NCBI GenBank assembly: GCA_023130215.1
Contig: JAGMAN010000087.1
Location: 1-12,265 of the forward strand
DNA length: 12,265 nucleotides
Origin: a bacterium
GTDB taxonomy: Bacteria > NPL-UPA2 > JAGMAN01
Reading direction: 5' to 3'
Positions 1 through 7,317 of the stretch are shown in pieces (the first letter of the stretch is position 1; every line of letters starts with the position of its first letter). A program made the translations under genes and the position numbers. The notes under the pieces were generated by a model that was given only the letters and a program-made list of their open reading frames with translations, was not told where the DNA came from and made no database searches.

Positions 1-617
1 ATCTTTTCTAAAACTTCTGAGATGGTATCAGGAGAGAAACCTCTTCTTCCTAAGTAACCGTAAAGGCGACGTTTAATGGTTAAATCATCTAAGTCTCGGT
101 AGCTCTTTAATTTCTTCTTAGCCAGGGTGAGAGCTAATGTCTCTTCATCATGCTGGCTATAGGTAGCCTCACCAATCTTTTCAATAATCCCTTTATCAAT
201 CCCCTTCTGCCTCAGTTCCTGTTCAAGTAGTCTCCTTCCCATGGGTTTGCCCTGCATACGGGACTGGGCCCAGCTACGAGCAAATTCTTCATCGTTAAGC
301 AATCCAATTCTGCCGAGATTTTCAACTGCTTCCTCAATTACTTTCTCATCATAGTCTTTTCTTTTGAGCCTGTCCCGAACTTCTTTAGAGCTGCGCGGAC
401 GAAAGCTCAGGAGGTTAAGAGCATATTCCTTGGCCTTCCTTGTCTCCTCCTTAAAAATAATCCTGGATATCTCTTCCTGATTAACCTCCTGTCCCACCTC
501 GAGGTTTAGTTTTAAGACGATCTCCTCATCAACTCCGCAGACGAAGTTACCATCAATAAATAGAGAACGTCTCCTGGGACGATGTTTCTGTCTCTCAATA
601 GCAGTAATTTTAGGCAA
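1..617 (-). CDS. recX: Regulatory protein RecX (partial, C-terminus beyond window)
   Basis: RecX binds RecA filaments and limits their extension and activity in recombination and the SOS response. About 205 residues are visible; the gene runs off the left edge. I see an N-terminal basic stretch (QKHRPRRR), then FIDGNFVCGVDEE, followed by the helical RecX repeats: 'AKEYALNLLSFRPRSSKEV' and 'DRLKRKDYDEKVIEEAVENL', then 'GRIGLLNDEEFARSWAQSR' and later 'YGYLGRRGFSPDTISEVLEK', which fit the three-helix RecX modules. No ATG or GTG is available after the htrA stop; the frame is the same as htrA's and begins after its TAA. The likely start is TTG at 617-615, with AGGAAG (623-628) 5 nt upstream. It lies 12 nt downstream of htrA. 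RecX usually directly follows recA; here htrA separates them. Family assignment is confident; the start is inferred. Confidence 0.9.
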   Translation of the reverse strand, partial: MPKITAIERQKHRPRRRSLFIDGNFVCGVDEEIVLKLNLEVGQEVNQEEISRIIFKEETRKAKEYALNLLSFRPRSSKEVRDRLKRKDYDEKVIEEAVENLGRIGLLNDEEFARSWAQSRMQGKPMGRRLLEQELRQKGIDKGIIEKIGEATYSQHDEETLALTLAKKKLKSYRDLDDLTIKRRLYGYLGRRGFSPDTISEVLEK

Positions 618-622
618 GAAAG

Positions 623-628
623 CTTCCT
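623..628 (-). promoter_or_regulatory. Ribosome binding site supporting a TTG start for recX
   Basis: On the minus strand AGGAAG sits 5 nt before a TTG codon (617-615), within the 12-nt gap after the htrA stop. Because no ATG or GTG lies between the htrA stop and the conserved RecX residues, this site decides the start. Confidence 0.6.
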
Positions 629-629
629 G

Positions 630-2168
630 TTATTCTCTCTCTTCTGCCTTCAGAACGACATAGAGGGTGTATTCCCCTCTTCTAATATGGAGGAGAACCT
701 TCTGGCCGGCTTTAACCTTGGCTATGGCTTTATTGAAGTCGTCTATGTTCTTAACCCGTTTCTTATTGACCTTCTTGATAATGTCTCCAGGTTGAACCCT
801 CCGATAGGCAGGGCTCCCCGGCTCCACCTCAGTAACCAGCACTCCATCTTTATCATCGAGGTCGTATCGCCGGGCTATCTCCGCAGTTATATTCTCCACG
901 CTAAGTCCAAGCCGTCCCCGAACTCTTTCATCTATCCGATCCTGCAGCTCTTCCTCAGCCGGCATCTCACCTACAGTAACGGTAAGGACTTTCTCTTTCC
1001 CTTCCCGAATTATCTTAACCTTCACTTTTTTTCCTACTTTAGTGCGGGCTACTTCTTTCTGCAGCTCCTGGACGCTCTCAATTGGTTTACCATTAAATTC
1101 CCTGATGACATCTCCTTCCACAATCCCGGCTTTCTCGGCTGGACCGTCCTCAATCAGGCCACCGATGAGGGCTCCTTTGGCATCGGGAAGTTCAAAGGTT
1201 TCAGCTAAATCTTTGGTAACAGGCTGGATGCTTACCCCAAGCCATCCTCTCACCACTTTTCCACTCTCCTTCAACTGTGGAAGGATATCTTTTGCCATAT
1301 TGATGGGAATGGCAAAGCCAAGTCCCTGGGACATATAAGGAGAAATGATAAAGGTGTTGATGCCAATGACCTCGCCATGAATGTTAACCAGTGGGCCACC
1401 ACTGTTACCAAAGTTAATGGCGGCATCTGTCTGAATAAAATCTTCGTAGTGGGTTATATGAAACCCTGAGCGTCCTTTTCCGCTAATTACTCCCACAGTC
1501 ATGCTATGCTCTAATCTAAAAGGACTGCCAATGGCAATGGCCCACTGTCCTACCTTTATCCTGTCTGAATCGCCTAATTTGAGCACAGGCAGCTGCCTTC
1601 CAGCCTTGATTTTAATCAGGGCCAAATCGGTCTTGGGGTCAGTCCCTACCACCTCTGCCTTAAATTCATCATCTTCTCCCGGCAGACTCACCTTCACTTC
1701 GGTCACTCCCTTAACTACATGATAGTTGGTGAGAATGTAACCTTCCTTATCAATGATAAAACCTGAGCCAAGAGGTCCTTCTCGCTTTTCTTGCCTGGGC
1801 TCCTCCCTTCGTCTTTCTCGCTGCTGCCTTCTTCCAAAGAACTCCGGGAATAAATCTTCAAAGGGGCTATCAAAGAATCTATCAAAATCGCGGAACGGAC
1901 CCAAGTAAGGACGAATAGTGACTGTCTTCTCAGTCTTGACCTGAACCACGGCTGGTTTAACAGATTCAAAAACTTTGATTAAGAGATTTTCTGTCCCCTC
2001 TAAACTCTTGGGAGAAATTGTCGGCTGAGAAACTGCCCCTGCCTGAATAATCTCTTCGTTCCGAACTCCCGAGTTCGCCCAAGGGTTCAGGCTGAGACCA
2101 ATACCCAAGCCAACCAATAAGGTTATGGTAACTATAGCTGGATAACTCGCTCGACCCTTCTTAACCAT
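630..2168 (-). CDS. htrA: Periplasmic serine endoprotease, DegP/DegQ (HtrA) family, two PDZ domains
   Basis: HtrA proteases degrade or refold misfolded proteins outside the cytoplasmic membrane. Numbered from the ATG at 2168 (512 aa): a basic N-terminus (KKGR) and a hydrophobic segment at about 10-27 form a signal peptide or signal anchor, with no lipobox. An Arg/Glu-rich stretch at about 113-130 lies just before the protease core, where the regulatory LA loop of the family falls. The catalytic triad is visible: His150 in TNYHVV, Asp181 in KTDLALIKI, Ser256 in GNSGGP. Two PDZ domains follow, at about 308-401 and 417-508. Length and layout match proteobacterial DegP/DegQ. Start: the frame opens upstream to a TTG at 2189 without a good ribosome site; GTG 2177 has GAGG 6 nt upstream; ATG 2168 matches the position used by recA in a nearly identical leader. 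I prefer ATG 2168 but GTG 2177 is possible. It lies just after recA and before recX, an uncommon position. Confidence 0.93.
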   Translation of the reverse strand: MVKKGRASYPAIVTITLLVGLGIGLSLNPWANSGVRNEEIIQAGAVSQPTISPKSLEGTENLLIKVFESVKPAVVQVKTEKTVTIRPYLGPFRDFDRFFDSPFEDLFPEFFGRRQQRERRREEPRQEKREGPLGSGFIIDKEGYILTNYHVVKGVTEVKVSLPGEDDEFKAEVVGTDPKTDLALIKIKAGRQLPVLKLGDSDRIKVGQWAIAIGSPFRLEHSMTVGVISGKGRSGFHITHYEDFIQTDAAINFGNSGGPLVNIHGEVIGINTFIISPYMSQGLGFAIPINMAKDILPQLKESGKVVRGWLGVSIQPVTKDLAETFELPDAKGALIGGLIEDGPAEKAGIVEGDVIREFNGKPIESVQELQKEVARTKVGKKVKVKIIREGKEKVLTVTVGEMPAEEELQDRIDERVRGRLGLSVENITAEIARRYDLDDKDGVLVTEVEPGSPAYRRVQPGDIIKKVNKKRVKNIDDFNKAIAKVKAGQKVLLHIRRGEYTLYVVLKAEERE

Positions 2169-2192
2169 GATATTCACGCACCCCCTCAATTC
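2164..2192 (-). promoter_or_regulatory. htrA translation initiation region, near-copy of that of recA
   Basis: On the minus strand this reads GAATTGAGGGGGT, then GCGTG, then AATATCATGGT. The recA region at 3206-3231 reads GAATTGAGGAGGT, then A, then AATATCATGGT. The flanks match almost exactly and the htrA copy has 4 extra nt between the purine-rich block and the shared AATATCATGGT. The first base overlaps the recA stop codon. The extra 4 nt push the Shine-Dalgarno further from the ATG and create an in-frame GTG (2177-2175). Confidence 0.5.
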
Positions 2193-3211
2193 TACTTTTC
2201 ACTTTTTTCTGCCAATGCGGCTGGCTCCTTCACCCTTTGAGTAATCTCATTCATCACTTTCGGATTTTCCTTCAAGTAAGCTTTGGCCTTCTCTCTTCCC
2301 TGCCCTATCTTCTCCTTATTATAGATGAGCCAGGCGCCAGATTTCTCAATAATTCCCTCATCCACTCCCACATCCAGGACCGAGCCCTCCTTGGATATTC
2401 CTTCCCCATACATAATATCAAACTGTGCTTCCCGGAAGGGTGCCGCCAACTTATTCTTGGCCACTTTCACCTTAGTCCGGTTCCCGATCACTTCCTGTCC
2501 TTCCTTAATCTTCCCTATCCTCCTTATATCCAGTCGGACTGAAGCATAGAATTTTAGAGCTCTACCGCCCGGGGTCGTCTCCGGGCTTCCAAACATTACG
2601 CCGATCTTCTCCCTGATCTGATTGACGAAAATGGCGCAGGTCTTGGAGCGGCTGATGGCCGCCGTGAGTTTACGCAGCGCCTGGGACATGAGACGGGCCT
2701 GCAAGCCCATGTGGCTGTCTCCCATCTCCCCTTCAATCTCTGCCTTTGGAACCAGAGCGGCTACTGAATCAACTACTACTACGTCAACCGCATTGCTCCT
2801 TATCAGAGTCTCCACGATCTCCAGTGCCTGCTCCCCCCAGTCCGGCTGAGAGACAAGGAGATTATCCATATTTACCCCTAATCTTTTAGAATAGGCTGGG
2901 TCCAGGGCATGTTCAACATCAACGAAGGCGGCGGTCCCCCCCTGTTTCTGCACTTCCGCTACAATATGCAAGGCCAGGGTCGTCTTACCAGAAGCTTCTG
3001 GCCCGAATATCTCCACTACCCTTCCCCGGGGAACTCCTCCAATTCCCAAGGCCAGGTCAAGACCGAGGGCTCCGGTGGATATGGCATCCACCCGGACGGC
3101 TGCCCCTTCCCTTCCCAGTCTCATAATAGAACCCTTGCCAAACTGCTTCTCGATCTGGGCTAAAGCCAGATCAAGAGCCTTCTGCTTATCACTCTTCTTC
3201 TCCTCTACCAT
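2192..3211 (-). CDS. recA: Recombinase RecA
   Basis: RecA polymerises on single-stranded DNA, performs ATP-driven strand exchange, and acts as coprotease for LexA-type repressors. The 339-aa protein is full length for the family. Visible features: N-terminal polymerisation helix with [22 protein letters not shown] (residues 9-30), Walker A GPEASGKT (70-77), catalytic Glu100 in [10 protein letters not shown], Walker [11 protein letters not shown] (144-153), and the L1/L2 DNA-binding loops around [10 protein letters not shown] (160-169) and [20 protein letters not shown] (197-216). No intein is present. The C-terminal tail is short and mixed-charge rather than strongly acidic as in E. coli. The ATG at 3211-3209 is well supported by GAGGAGG 8 nt upstream. 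The thpR stop lies 13 nt before the start and overlaps the ribosome site. No LexA box is visible just upstream, so any SOS control would act from a promoter further away. Confidence 0.99.
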   Translation of the reverse strand: MVEEKKSDKQKALDLALAQIEKQFGKGSIMRLGREGAAVRVDAISTGALGLDLALGIGGVPRGRVVEIFGPEASGKTTLALHIVAEVQKQGGTAAFVDVEHALDPAYSKRLGVNMDNLLVSQPDWGEQALEIVETLIRSNAVDVVVVDSVAALVPKAEIEGEMGDSHMGLQARLMSQALRKLTAAISRSKTCAIFVNQIREKIGVMFGSPETTPGGRALKFYASVRLDIRRIGKIKEGQEVIGNRTKVKVAKNKLAAPFREAQFDIMYGEGISKEGSVLDVGVDEGIIEKSGAWLIYNKEKIGQGREKAKAYLKENPKVMNEITQRVKEPAALAEKSEK

Positions 3212-3219
3212 GATATTTA

Positions 3220-3226
3220 CCTCCTC
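3220..3226 (-). promoter_or_regulatory. Strong recA ribosome binding site overlapping the thpR stop
   Basis: On the minus strand GAGGAGG ends 8 nt before the recA ATG. Its first two bases are the last two of the thpR TGA (3227-3225), so ribosomes terminating on thpR are placed at the recA initiation site, which suggests translational coupling. It is the strongest Shine-Dalgarno among the gene starts I inspected here. Confidence 0.8.
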
Positions 3227-3845
3227 AATTCCGGGGACAGTCCCCTCCCTTTCTTAATCTGCTCACATGCAGAGCTGAATACTCGGCTCCCTCTGGCTTG
3301 AGCAAGCTCTGCATTACCGCTACCTCCTTCACTTCCATCGAACCGGCTGAACGGTCTTTCTCGGATTCAATGGCTTTAATGAGACTATCCCTATTCTTAG
3401 GAGATTTCACCCTCCCTAAGGTTAGATGGGGATGAAATTGTCTCTCCTCTCTCTTGAATCCGCATCTACTGAGAATCTCCTCTAAATTCCGGCTAATCCT
3501 TGAAAGATTTCCCTTCCCTTCTCTTTTTTCTTTCCCTTTCCATTCATCCTCATTCGCCCCTACCCATATTACTCGAGGATTCTGGAGCTTAGGAAAAACA
3601 CCCAATCCAGAAAAAGAGAGGGCGAATGGCCTTATCTCCTTTACAGATTCATCTGTGGCCTTAAAGATATCCTTCAACTGTGACCCTAAGATATAGCCAA
3701 GGAATTTCAGTGTAATATGAATATTTTCAGGACTAACCCACTTCACATCCGCCTGGGGCTTTTTCAGCTCGTCTTGAATAGAAGCTAACTTTGACCTGAT
3801 CTGGCCATCAAGCCTAACAGCGATAAAAGTTCTTATCTTCTCCAT
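3225..3845 (-). CDS. thpR: RNA 2',3'-cyclic phosphodiesterase (2H phosphoesterase, ThpR/LigT family)
   Basis: ThpR hydrolyses RNA 2',3'-cyclic phosphodiester ends to 2'-phosphomonoesters and can join tRNA halves in vitro. The 206-aa protein has the two HxTx motifs of the 2H superfamily: His43-Ile-Thr45 in [11 protein letters not shown] and His140-Leu-Thr142 in [11 protein letters not shown]. The typical N-terminus (IRTFIAVRL), the '[10 protein letters not shown]' strand and the late '[20 protein letters not shown]' are also present. Two oddities: a Lys/Glu/Gly-rich insertion at about 101-115 encoded by an almost pure purine tract, and a C-terminal GGDCPRN encoded by a GC-rich palindrome (3233-3245). 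ATG 3845 follows the cinA TAA by one base, so translation is probably coupled. Its physiological role in bacteria is not well established; an association with recA is seen in other lineages. Confidence 0.92.
   Translation of the reverse strand: MEKIRTFIAVRLDGQIRSKLASIQDELKKPQADVKWVSPENIHITLKFLGYILGSQLKDIFKATDESVKEIRPFALSFSGLGVFPKLQNPRVIWVGANEDEWKGKEKREGKGNLSRISRNLEEILSRCGFKREERQFHPHLTLGRVKSPKNRDSLIKAIESEKDRSAGSMEVKEVAVMQSLLKPEGAEYSALHVSRLRKGGDCPRN
3233..3245. repeat. 13-bp GC-rich palindrome, REP-like, at thpR 3' end
   Basis: GGGGACAGTCCCC is a perfect inverted repeat of two 6-bp arms around a central base. As RNA it could form a 5-bp stem with a 3-nt loop. It encodes the last residues of ThpR and ends 6 nt before the recA ribosome binding site. 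Its form resembles short extragenic palindromes, but only one copy is in the window, so calling it a dispersed repeat is inference. Confidence 0.5.
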
Positions 3846-3846
3846 G

Positions 3847-4590
3847 TTATTCTTTCAATAGATGCTTCCTTACCAAATCTAAGGCGGCTTGAGAGGCTTT
3901 CTCTTTTATCATCTCCCGGCTTCCTGAGAAATGGTGCTCCTCTGTGGAGTTACTGTCATCGCCGGCTAAGGCGATATATACCAGCCCAACGGGCTTTTTC
4001 TGTGTTGTCCCTCCCGGTCCAGCGATTCCGGTAACGGCTAAACCAATGTCACTTCGGCTCAAGCTTCTTATCCCTTCAGCCATTTCCTGAGATACCTGGG
4101 GACTAACTGCTCCGAATTTATTGAGTTTCTCCTGCCGAACTTTCAGGATATTCATCTTCGCCTCGGGACTGTATGCGACAACGCTGTGCAGGAAATAATT
4201 CGAACTTCCCGGGACATTGGTGAGACGATGTGAGATTAAGCCTCCGGTGCAGGATTCAGCTACGCCGATGGTTTTGTGTCGTAAACTGAGAAGCACTCCC
4301 ACTACCTTCTCCAGGGTCTCTTCATCCACCCCAAAGATGTAATCGCCCAGGCGCTCTCTGACCTTAGCCTCAGCCTGACTAATCAACCCGCTAAGCGAGT
4401 CCTCATTCCCTGCCGGGCCACGGGCAGTAATCCTTATTTCCACTTCTGTGGGATGCGCTATTAGTCCAATCTCCAGATTCTCCCTGGTCTTTGATATATC
4501 CCTGAGTTTCTTATCCACTGCCGGTTCGTTTAAGCCAACTACCTTCAATAGCCGGGTCCTGGTCACTCCGCCAGCAAATTTTTTCTTCAT
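3847..4590 (-). CDS. cinA: CinA-like nicotinamide-nucleotide amidohydrolase, lacking the N-terminal COG1058 domain
   Basis: The C-terminal CinA/PncC domain converts NMN to nicotinate mononucleotide plus ammonia, salvaging NMN made for example by NAD-dependent DNA ligase. This 247-aa protein carries that domain at about 85-245, with IGVAESCTGGLISHRLTNVPG, the VVAYSPEAKMNIL segment, GAVSPQVSQEMAEG, and VTGIAGPGGTTQKKPVGLVY. Ahead of it (about 10-80) is the KH-like middle domain of full-length CinA ('LLKVVGLNEPAVDKKLRDI', 'IGLIAHPTEVEIRITARG'). The usual N-terminal molybdopterin-binding-like domain, roughly 170 residues with ADP-ribose pyrophosphatase activity in full-length proteins, is missing: pgsA ends 3 nt upstream and leaves no room. 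Full-length CinA is about 410-420 aa. The ATG at 4590 has AAAGG about 7 nt upstream. This is either a lineage-specific short form or a domain loss; deamidase function is likely, pyrophosphatase activity is not. Confidence 0.88.
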   Translation of the reverse strand: MKKKFAGGVTRTRLLKVVGLNEPAVDKKLRDISKTRENLEIGLIAHPTEVEIRITARGPAGNEDSLSGLISQAEAKVRERLGDYIFGVDEETLEKVVGVLLSLRHKTIGVAESCTGGLISHRLTNVPGSSNYFLHSVVAYSPEAKMNILKVRQEKLNKFGAVSPQVSQEMAEGIRSLSRSDIGLAVTGIAGPGGTTQKKPVGLVYIALAGDDSNSTEEHHFSGSREMIKEKASQAALDLVRKHLLKE

Positions 4591-4593
4591 CTT

Positions 4594-5175
4594 TTAGCCT
4601 TTCAAGAGAAGATGTCTGTTTCTATGAAGATAAAGGGAGCCGGAGATAACCGTTAAAACGACGGTGACATACATCAGGTAGGGAAGAAAAAATTGAAACC
4701 ATTTATCCGCGGATTCCGTCGAGAAGTCGAAGAACTGGATAGCTGTCCCTTTCAAACAAATAAAGGTGAGGATAGTAAATACAGCGAACATCTGAGAGGC
4801 GGTCTTATGCTTTCCGCCTTTCTCGGCGGCCAAGATCTCTCCCTGGGAAGCAGCCAAAAGCCTCAAACCGGTTATGGCGAATTCCCGGCTGATAATGATG
4901 ATGACTGTCCAGGCGGGAATATAGCCCAAACCGACGAATGAAACAAAGGCGCTCACCATCAGTATCTTATCAGCTAAAGGATCCATCAATTTCCCAAAGT
5001 TGGTAACCATCCCATTTCGACGAGCCAGTCTCCCATCGTAAATATCCGTCAGAACCGCTCCCGTGAAGACAAAAAGGGCTAAGTATTTGGCATAAAGATG
5101 GTCAGCGAAGAGGAAAATCATAAAAACAAAAGCGGCCCCAATGCGGATTAAAGTCAAACGGTTAGGTAGATTCAT
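4594..5175 (-). CDS. pgsA: CDP-diacylglycerol--glycerol-3-phosphate 3-phosphatidyltransferase
   Basis: PgsA transfers the phosphatidyl group from CDP-diacylglycerol to glycerol-3-phosphate, the committed step to phosphatidylglycerol and cardiolipin, in the cytoplasmic membrane. The CDP-alcohol phosphotransferase signature D-x2-D-G-x2-A-R-x8-G-x3-D-x3-D is complete: Asp44, Asp47, Gly48, Ala51, Arg52, Gly61, Asp65, Asp69 (193-aa numbering). The N-terminus MNLPNRLTLIRIG is characteristic, and several hydrophobic segments follow (about 10-25, 30-42, 75-90, 125-140, 155-180). I chose ATG 5175 because CGGAG lies a few nt upstream and the family begins at this position; a TTG at 5193 would add six basic residues. 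The ATG start overlaps the 3' end of ftsK by 14 bp, suggesting coupling, and the gene is followed by cinA after 3 nt. Confidence 0.95.
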   Translation of the reverse strand: MNLPNRLTLIRIGAAFVFMIFLFADHLYAKYLALFVFTGAVLTDIYDGRLARRNGMVTNFGKLMDPLADKILMVSAFVSFVGLGYIPAWTVIIIISREFAITGLRLLAASQGEILAAEKGGKHKTASQMFAVFTILTFICLKGTAIQFFDFSTESADKWFQFFLPYLMYVTVVLTVISGSLYLHRNRHLLLKG

Positions 5176-7306
5176 CTTTCTCCGTTTCAGCAAATGTCCG
5201 GCTTTTCATTAATATCTGGCGCGGTTTTGCTCCTTGAGGAGGACCGATCAACCCCTCTTGTTCCATACGGTCAATAAGACGGCCGGCCCGATTATAACCT
5301 ATCCGCAGTCTCCTCTGGAGATGGGAGGCAGAAGCCTGCCCTAACTCTACTACTATTTGCACCGCTTTCTCAAACAGCTCATCCTCCTCTGGCCCAGAAT
5401 AAGCCTCAGGCTCAGCCCCTTTAAAAATCTCTTCACGATAACTTGGTTCCTCCTGGGATTTAAGGAAGTTAACTACCTTTTCAATCTCCTGGTCGCTGAT
5501 AAGAGGCCCTTGAGCCCGGATTGGTCGAGGCAAGGCAGCCGACAGGAAGAGCATATCGCCTTTGCCTATCAGTTTTTCTGCTCCATTCATATCCAGGACG
5601 GTGCGGGAATCAACCTTGGAGGAGACCTGAAAGGAGATGCGGTAGGGGAAATTGGCTTTTATTATCCCTGTAATTACATCAACGGAAGGCCGTTGAGTAG
5701 CTAAAATCAGGTGGATGCCCACTGCCCTTGACAACTGAGCTAACCTGGTTATGGCGTCCTCCACCGCCACCTGGGCAACCGCCATGAGGTCAGCTAATTC
5801 ATCAATGATGACTACAATATAAGGAAGAGGTTCCCTATCCTCTCCCATCTTATTATACCGGTCAATGTTTCGAGCTCCCGCCTTAGCTAACAGTTTATAC
5901 CTTTCCTCCATCTCCTGAACGATCCACTTGAGAGCATTAGCGGCCTTCTTAGTCTCCGTCACCACCGGACTGAGCAGGTGGGGAAGTCCATCGAAGAACG
6001 TTAGTTCCACCCGCTTGGGGTCTATCATCAAGAACTTAATCTCCTCCGGGGTAGCCCGGTAAAGGAGGCTGATGATGATAGTATTGATAGAGACTGTCTT
6101 CCCCGAACCAGTGGTTCCGGCAATCAAGAGGTGGGGCATCTCCCCTAAATCACTGATGAGGGGATTTCCCAATACATCCTTCCCTAAGGCCATGGTCAGC
6201 TTGGAAGGAGCTTCCCGAAAATTCTTGGCAGATAGTATCTCCCTCAGATAGACGAAGCGAGGGAAGCGATTGGGGATTTCAATTCCCACCACTGCCTTTC
6301 CGGGAACGGGGGCAATGATACGGATACTGGGTGTCTTTAGAGAAAGAGCAATATCATCGGCCAGGGCAGTGATGCTATGCACCTTCACTCCCGTGCCAGG
6401 CTCAAGTTCATAACTGGTGATCACCGGACCCTCATTGACCTGAACTACTTTGGTCTCCACTTCAAAATCTTTAAGGGCATCCTCTAAAAGCTTTGAATTT
6501 TTAACTATGTCCTCCCTTCCCGCTTCTGTTTCAGGAGGAGAATTTAGAAGGGATAAGGGAGGGAACTGGAAACTATCTGATTTTACCGTAGAGATTGGTT
6601 TGGCCTCAGGAATCTCTTTCTTATGAACCGGCTGCTCTCTGTGAGCCACTTTCCCGCGCTCCATCCTGGCTTTTCTTCTCCTGTGCCTCTTCAAGGAAGA
6701 TACTGCTGCCAAGGCAGCTTTCCCTAATCCAAAGATAGCTCTTCCTAAAAAGATAATCGCTGTCTTTATTCTCTGGCTCAAGCAGATGGCCAGGGAAGCA
6801 AAGGAGAACTCGGTGGCTAATAAAATTCCCAGGGCGAAGAGAACAGCTACGATGAGATAAGCTCCCGCTGTCCCGGACCAATCAGTCAGTTTATTGGAGA
6901 AGAGAAAGCCAATCACCCCTCCCACTCTGAACTTAGTCTCGGCCCGGACAAAGTCCTTGAGGGTAAGGAAGGTAGAAGAGGCAGCCAGAACCAGGATAAT
7001 TCCGATGAGCTTGACGTGTAGCTTCTGGGGGGCTCTCCCTCCGAACTTGCTGAAGGACCAGACTAAGGCTAAGGCTGGTATTAAATAGCCCGCCCATCCA
7101 AAGCTAAAATATAGTCCAAAGGCTAAATGGGCTCCCAACCAGCCAGCATAATTCCGGGAGGGATGGTTAGGAGAAGAGGTGTAAAAAGAGATATCCTTGG
7201 GGTCGAAAGAAAATAGGCTAATGAAGACAAAGACGCTCAGTGCCAGAAGCAGAAAGCCCCATATCTCATTCTTTCTGCTCTGGCTGATAAAGGAGAAGAT
7301 TTTCAC
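5162..7306 (-). CDS. ftsK: DNA translocase FtsK/SpoIIIE
   Basis: FtsK is a membrane-anchored ATPase that pumps chromosomal DNA through the closing septum and helps resolve dimers at the terminus. The 714-aa protein has a hydrophobic N-terminal domain with about four membrane segments (roughly 15-33, 58-85, 98-115, 145-175), a short basic and Pro-rich linker (205-260), and the motor. Motor features: the alpha domain around VNEGPVITSYELEPGTGVKV (290-309), Walker A GTTGSGKT (397-404), IDPKRVELTFF (428-438), Walker B VVIIDELADL (498-507), and LATQRPSVDVITG (535-547). A winged-helix gamma domain (about 644-700, with RRLRIGYNRAGRLIDRMEQEG) would recognise polar DNA motifs (KOPS/SRS type). The linker is short, as in SpoIIIE-size proteins, not the long one of E. 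coli. The start is GTG at 7306-7304, with a weak ribosome site, 11 nt after dut; no upstream ATG fits. Confidence 0.97.
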   Translation of the reverse strand: MKIFSFISQSRKNEIWGFLLLALSVFVFISLFSFDPKDISFYTSSPNHPSRNYAGWLGAHLAFGLYFSFGWAGYLIPALALVWSFSKFGGRAPQKLHVKLIGIILVLAASSTFLTLKDFVRAETKFRVGGVIGFLFSNKLTDWSGTAGAYLIVAVLFALGILLATEFSFASLAICLSQRIKTAIIFLGRAIFGLGKAALAAVSSLKRHRRRKARMERGKVAHREQPVHKKEIPEAKPISTVKSDSFQFPPLSLLNSPPETEAGREDIVKNSKLLEDALKDFEVETKVVQVNEGPVITSYELEPGTGVKVHSITALADDIALSLKTPSIRIIAPVPGKAVVGIEIPNRFPRFVYLREILSAKNFREAPSKLTMALGKDVLGNPLISDLGEMPHLLIAGTTGSGKTVSINTIIISLLYRATPEEIKFLMIDPKRVELTFFDGLPHLLSPVVTETKKAANALKWIVQEMEERYKLLAKAGARNIDRYNKMGEDREPLPYIVVIIDELADLMAVAQVAVEDAITRLAQLSRAVGIHLILATQRPSVDVITGIIKANFPYRISFQVSSKVDSRTVLDMNGAEKLIGKGDMLFLSAALPRPIRAQGPLISDQEIEKVVNFLKSQEEPSYREEIFKGAEPEAYSGPEEDELFEKAVQIVVELGQASASHLQRRLRIGYNRAGRLIDRMEQEGLIGPPQGAKPRQILMKSRTFAETEKDEST

Positions 7307-7317
7307 TGTTTCTTTAG

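Noticed and set aside
582-1208. Long plus-strand open frame (about 208 codons)
   Set aside because: It is antisense to the PDZ-encoding part of htrA and the recX start, has no family resemblance, and is explained by codon use of the real genes.
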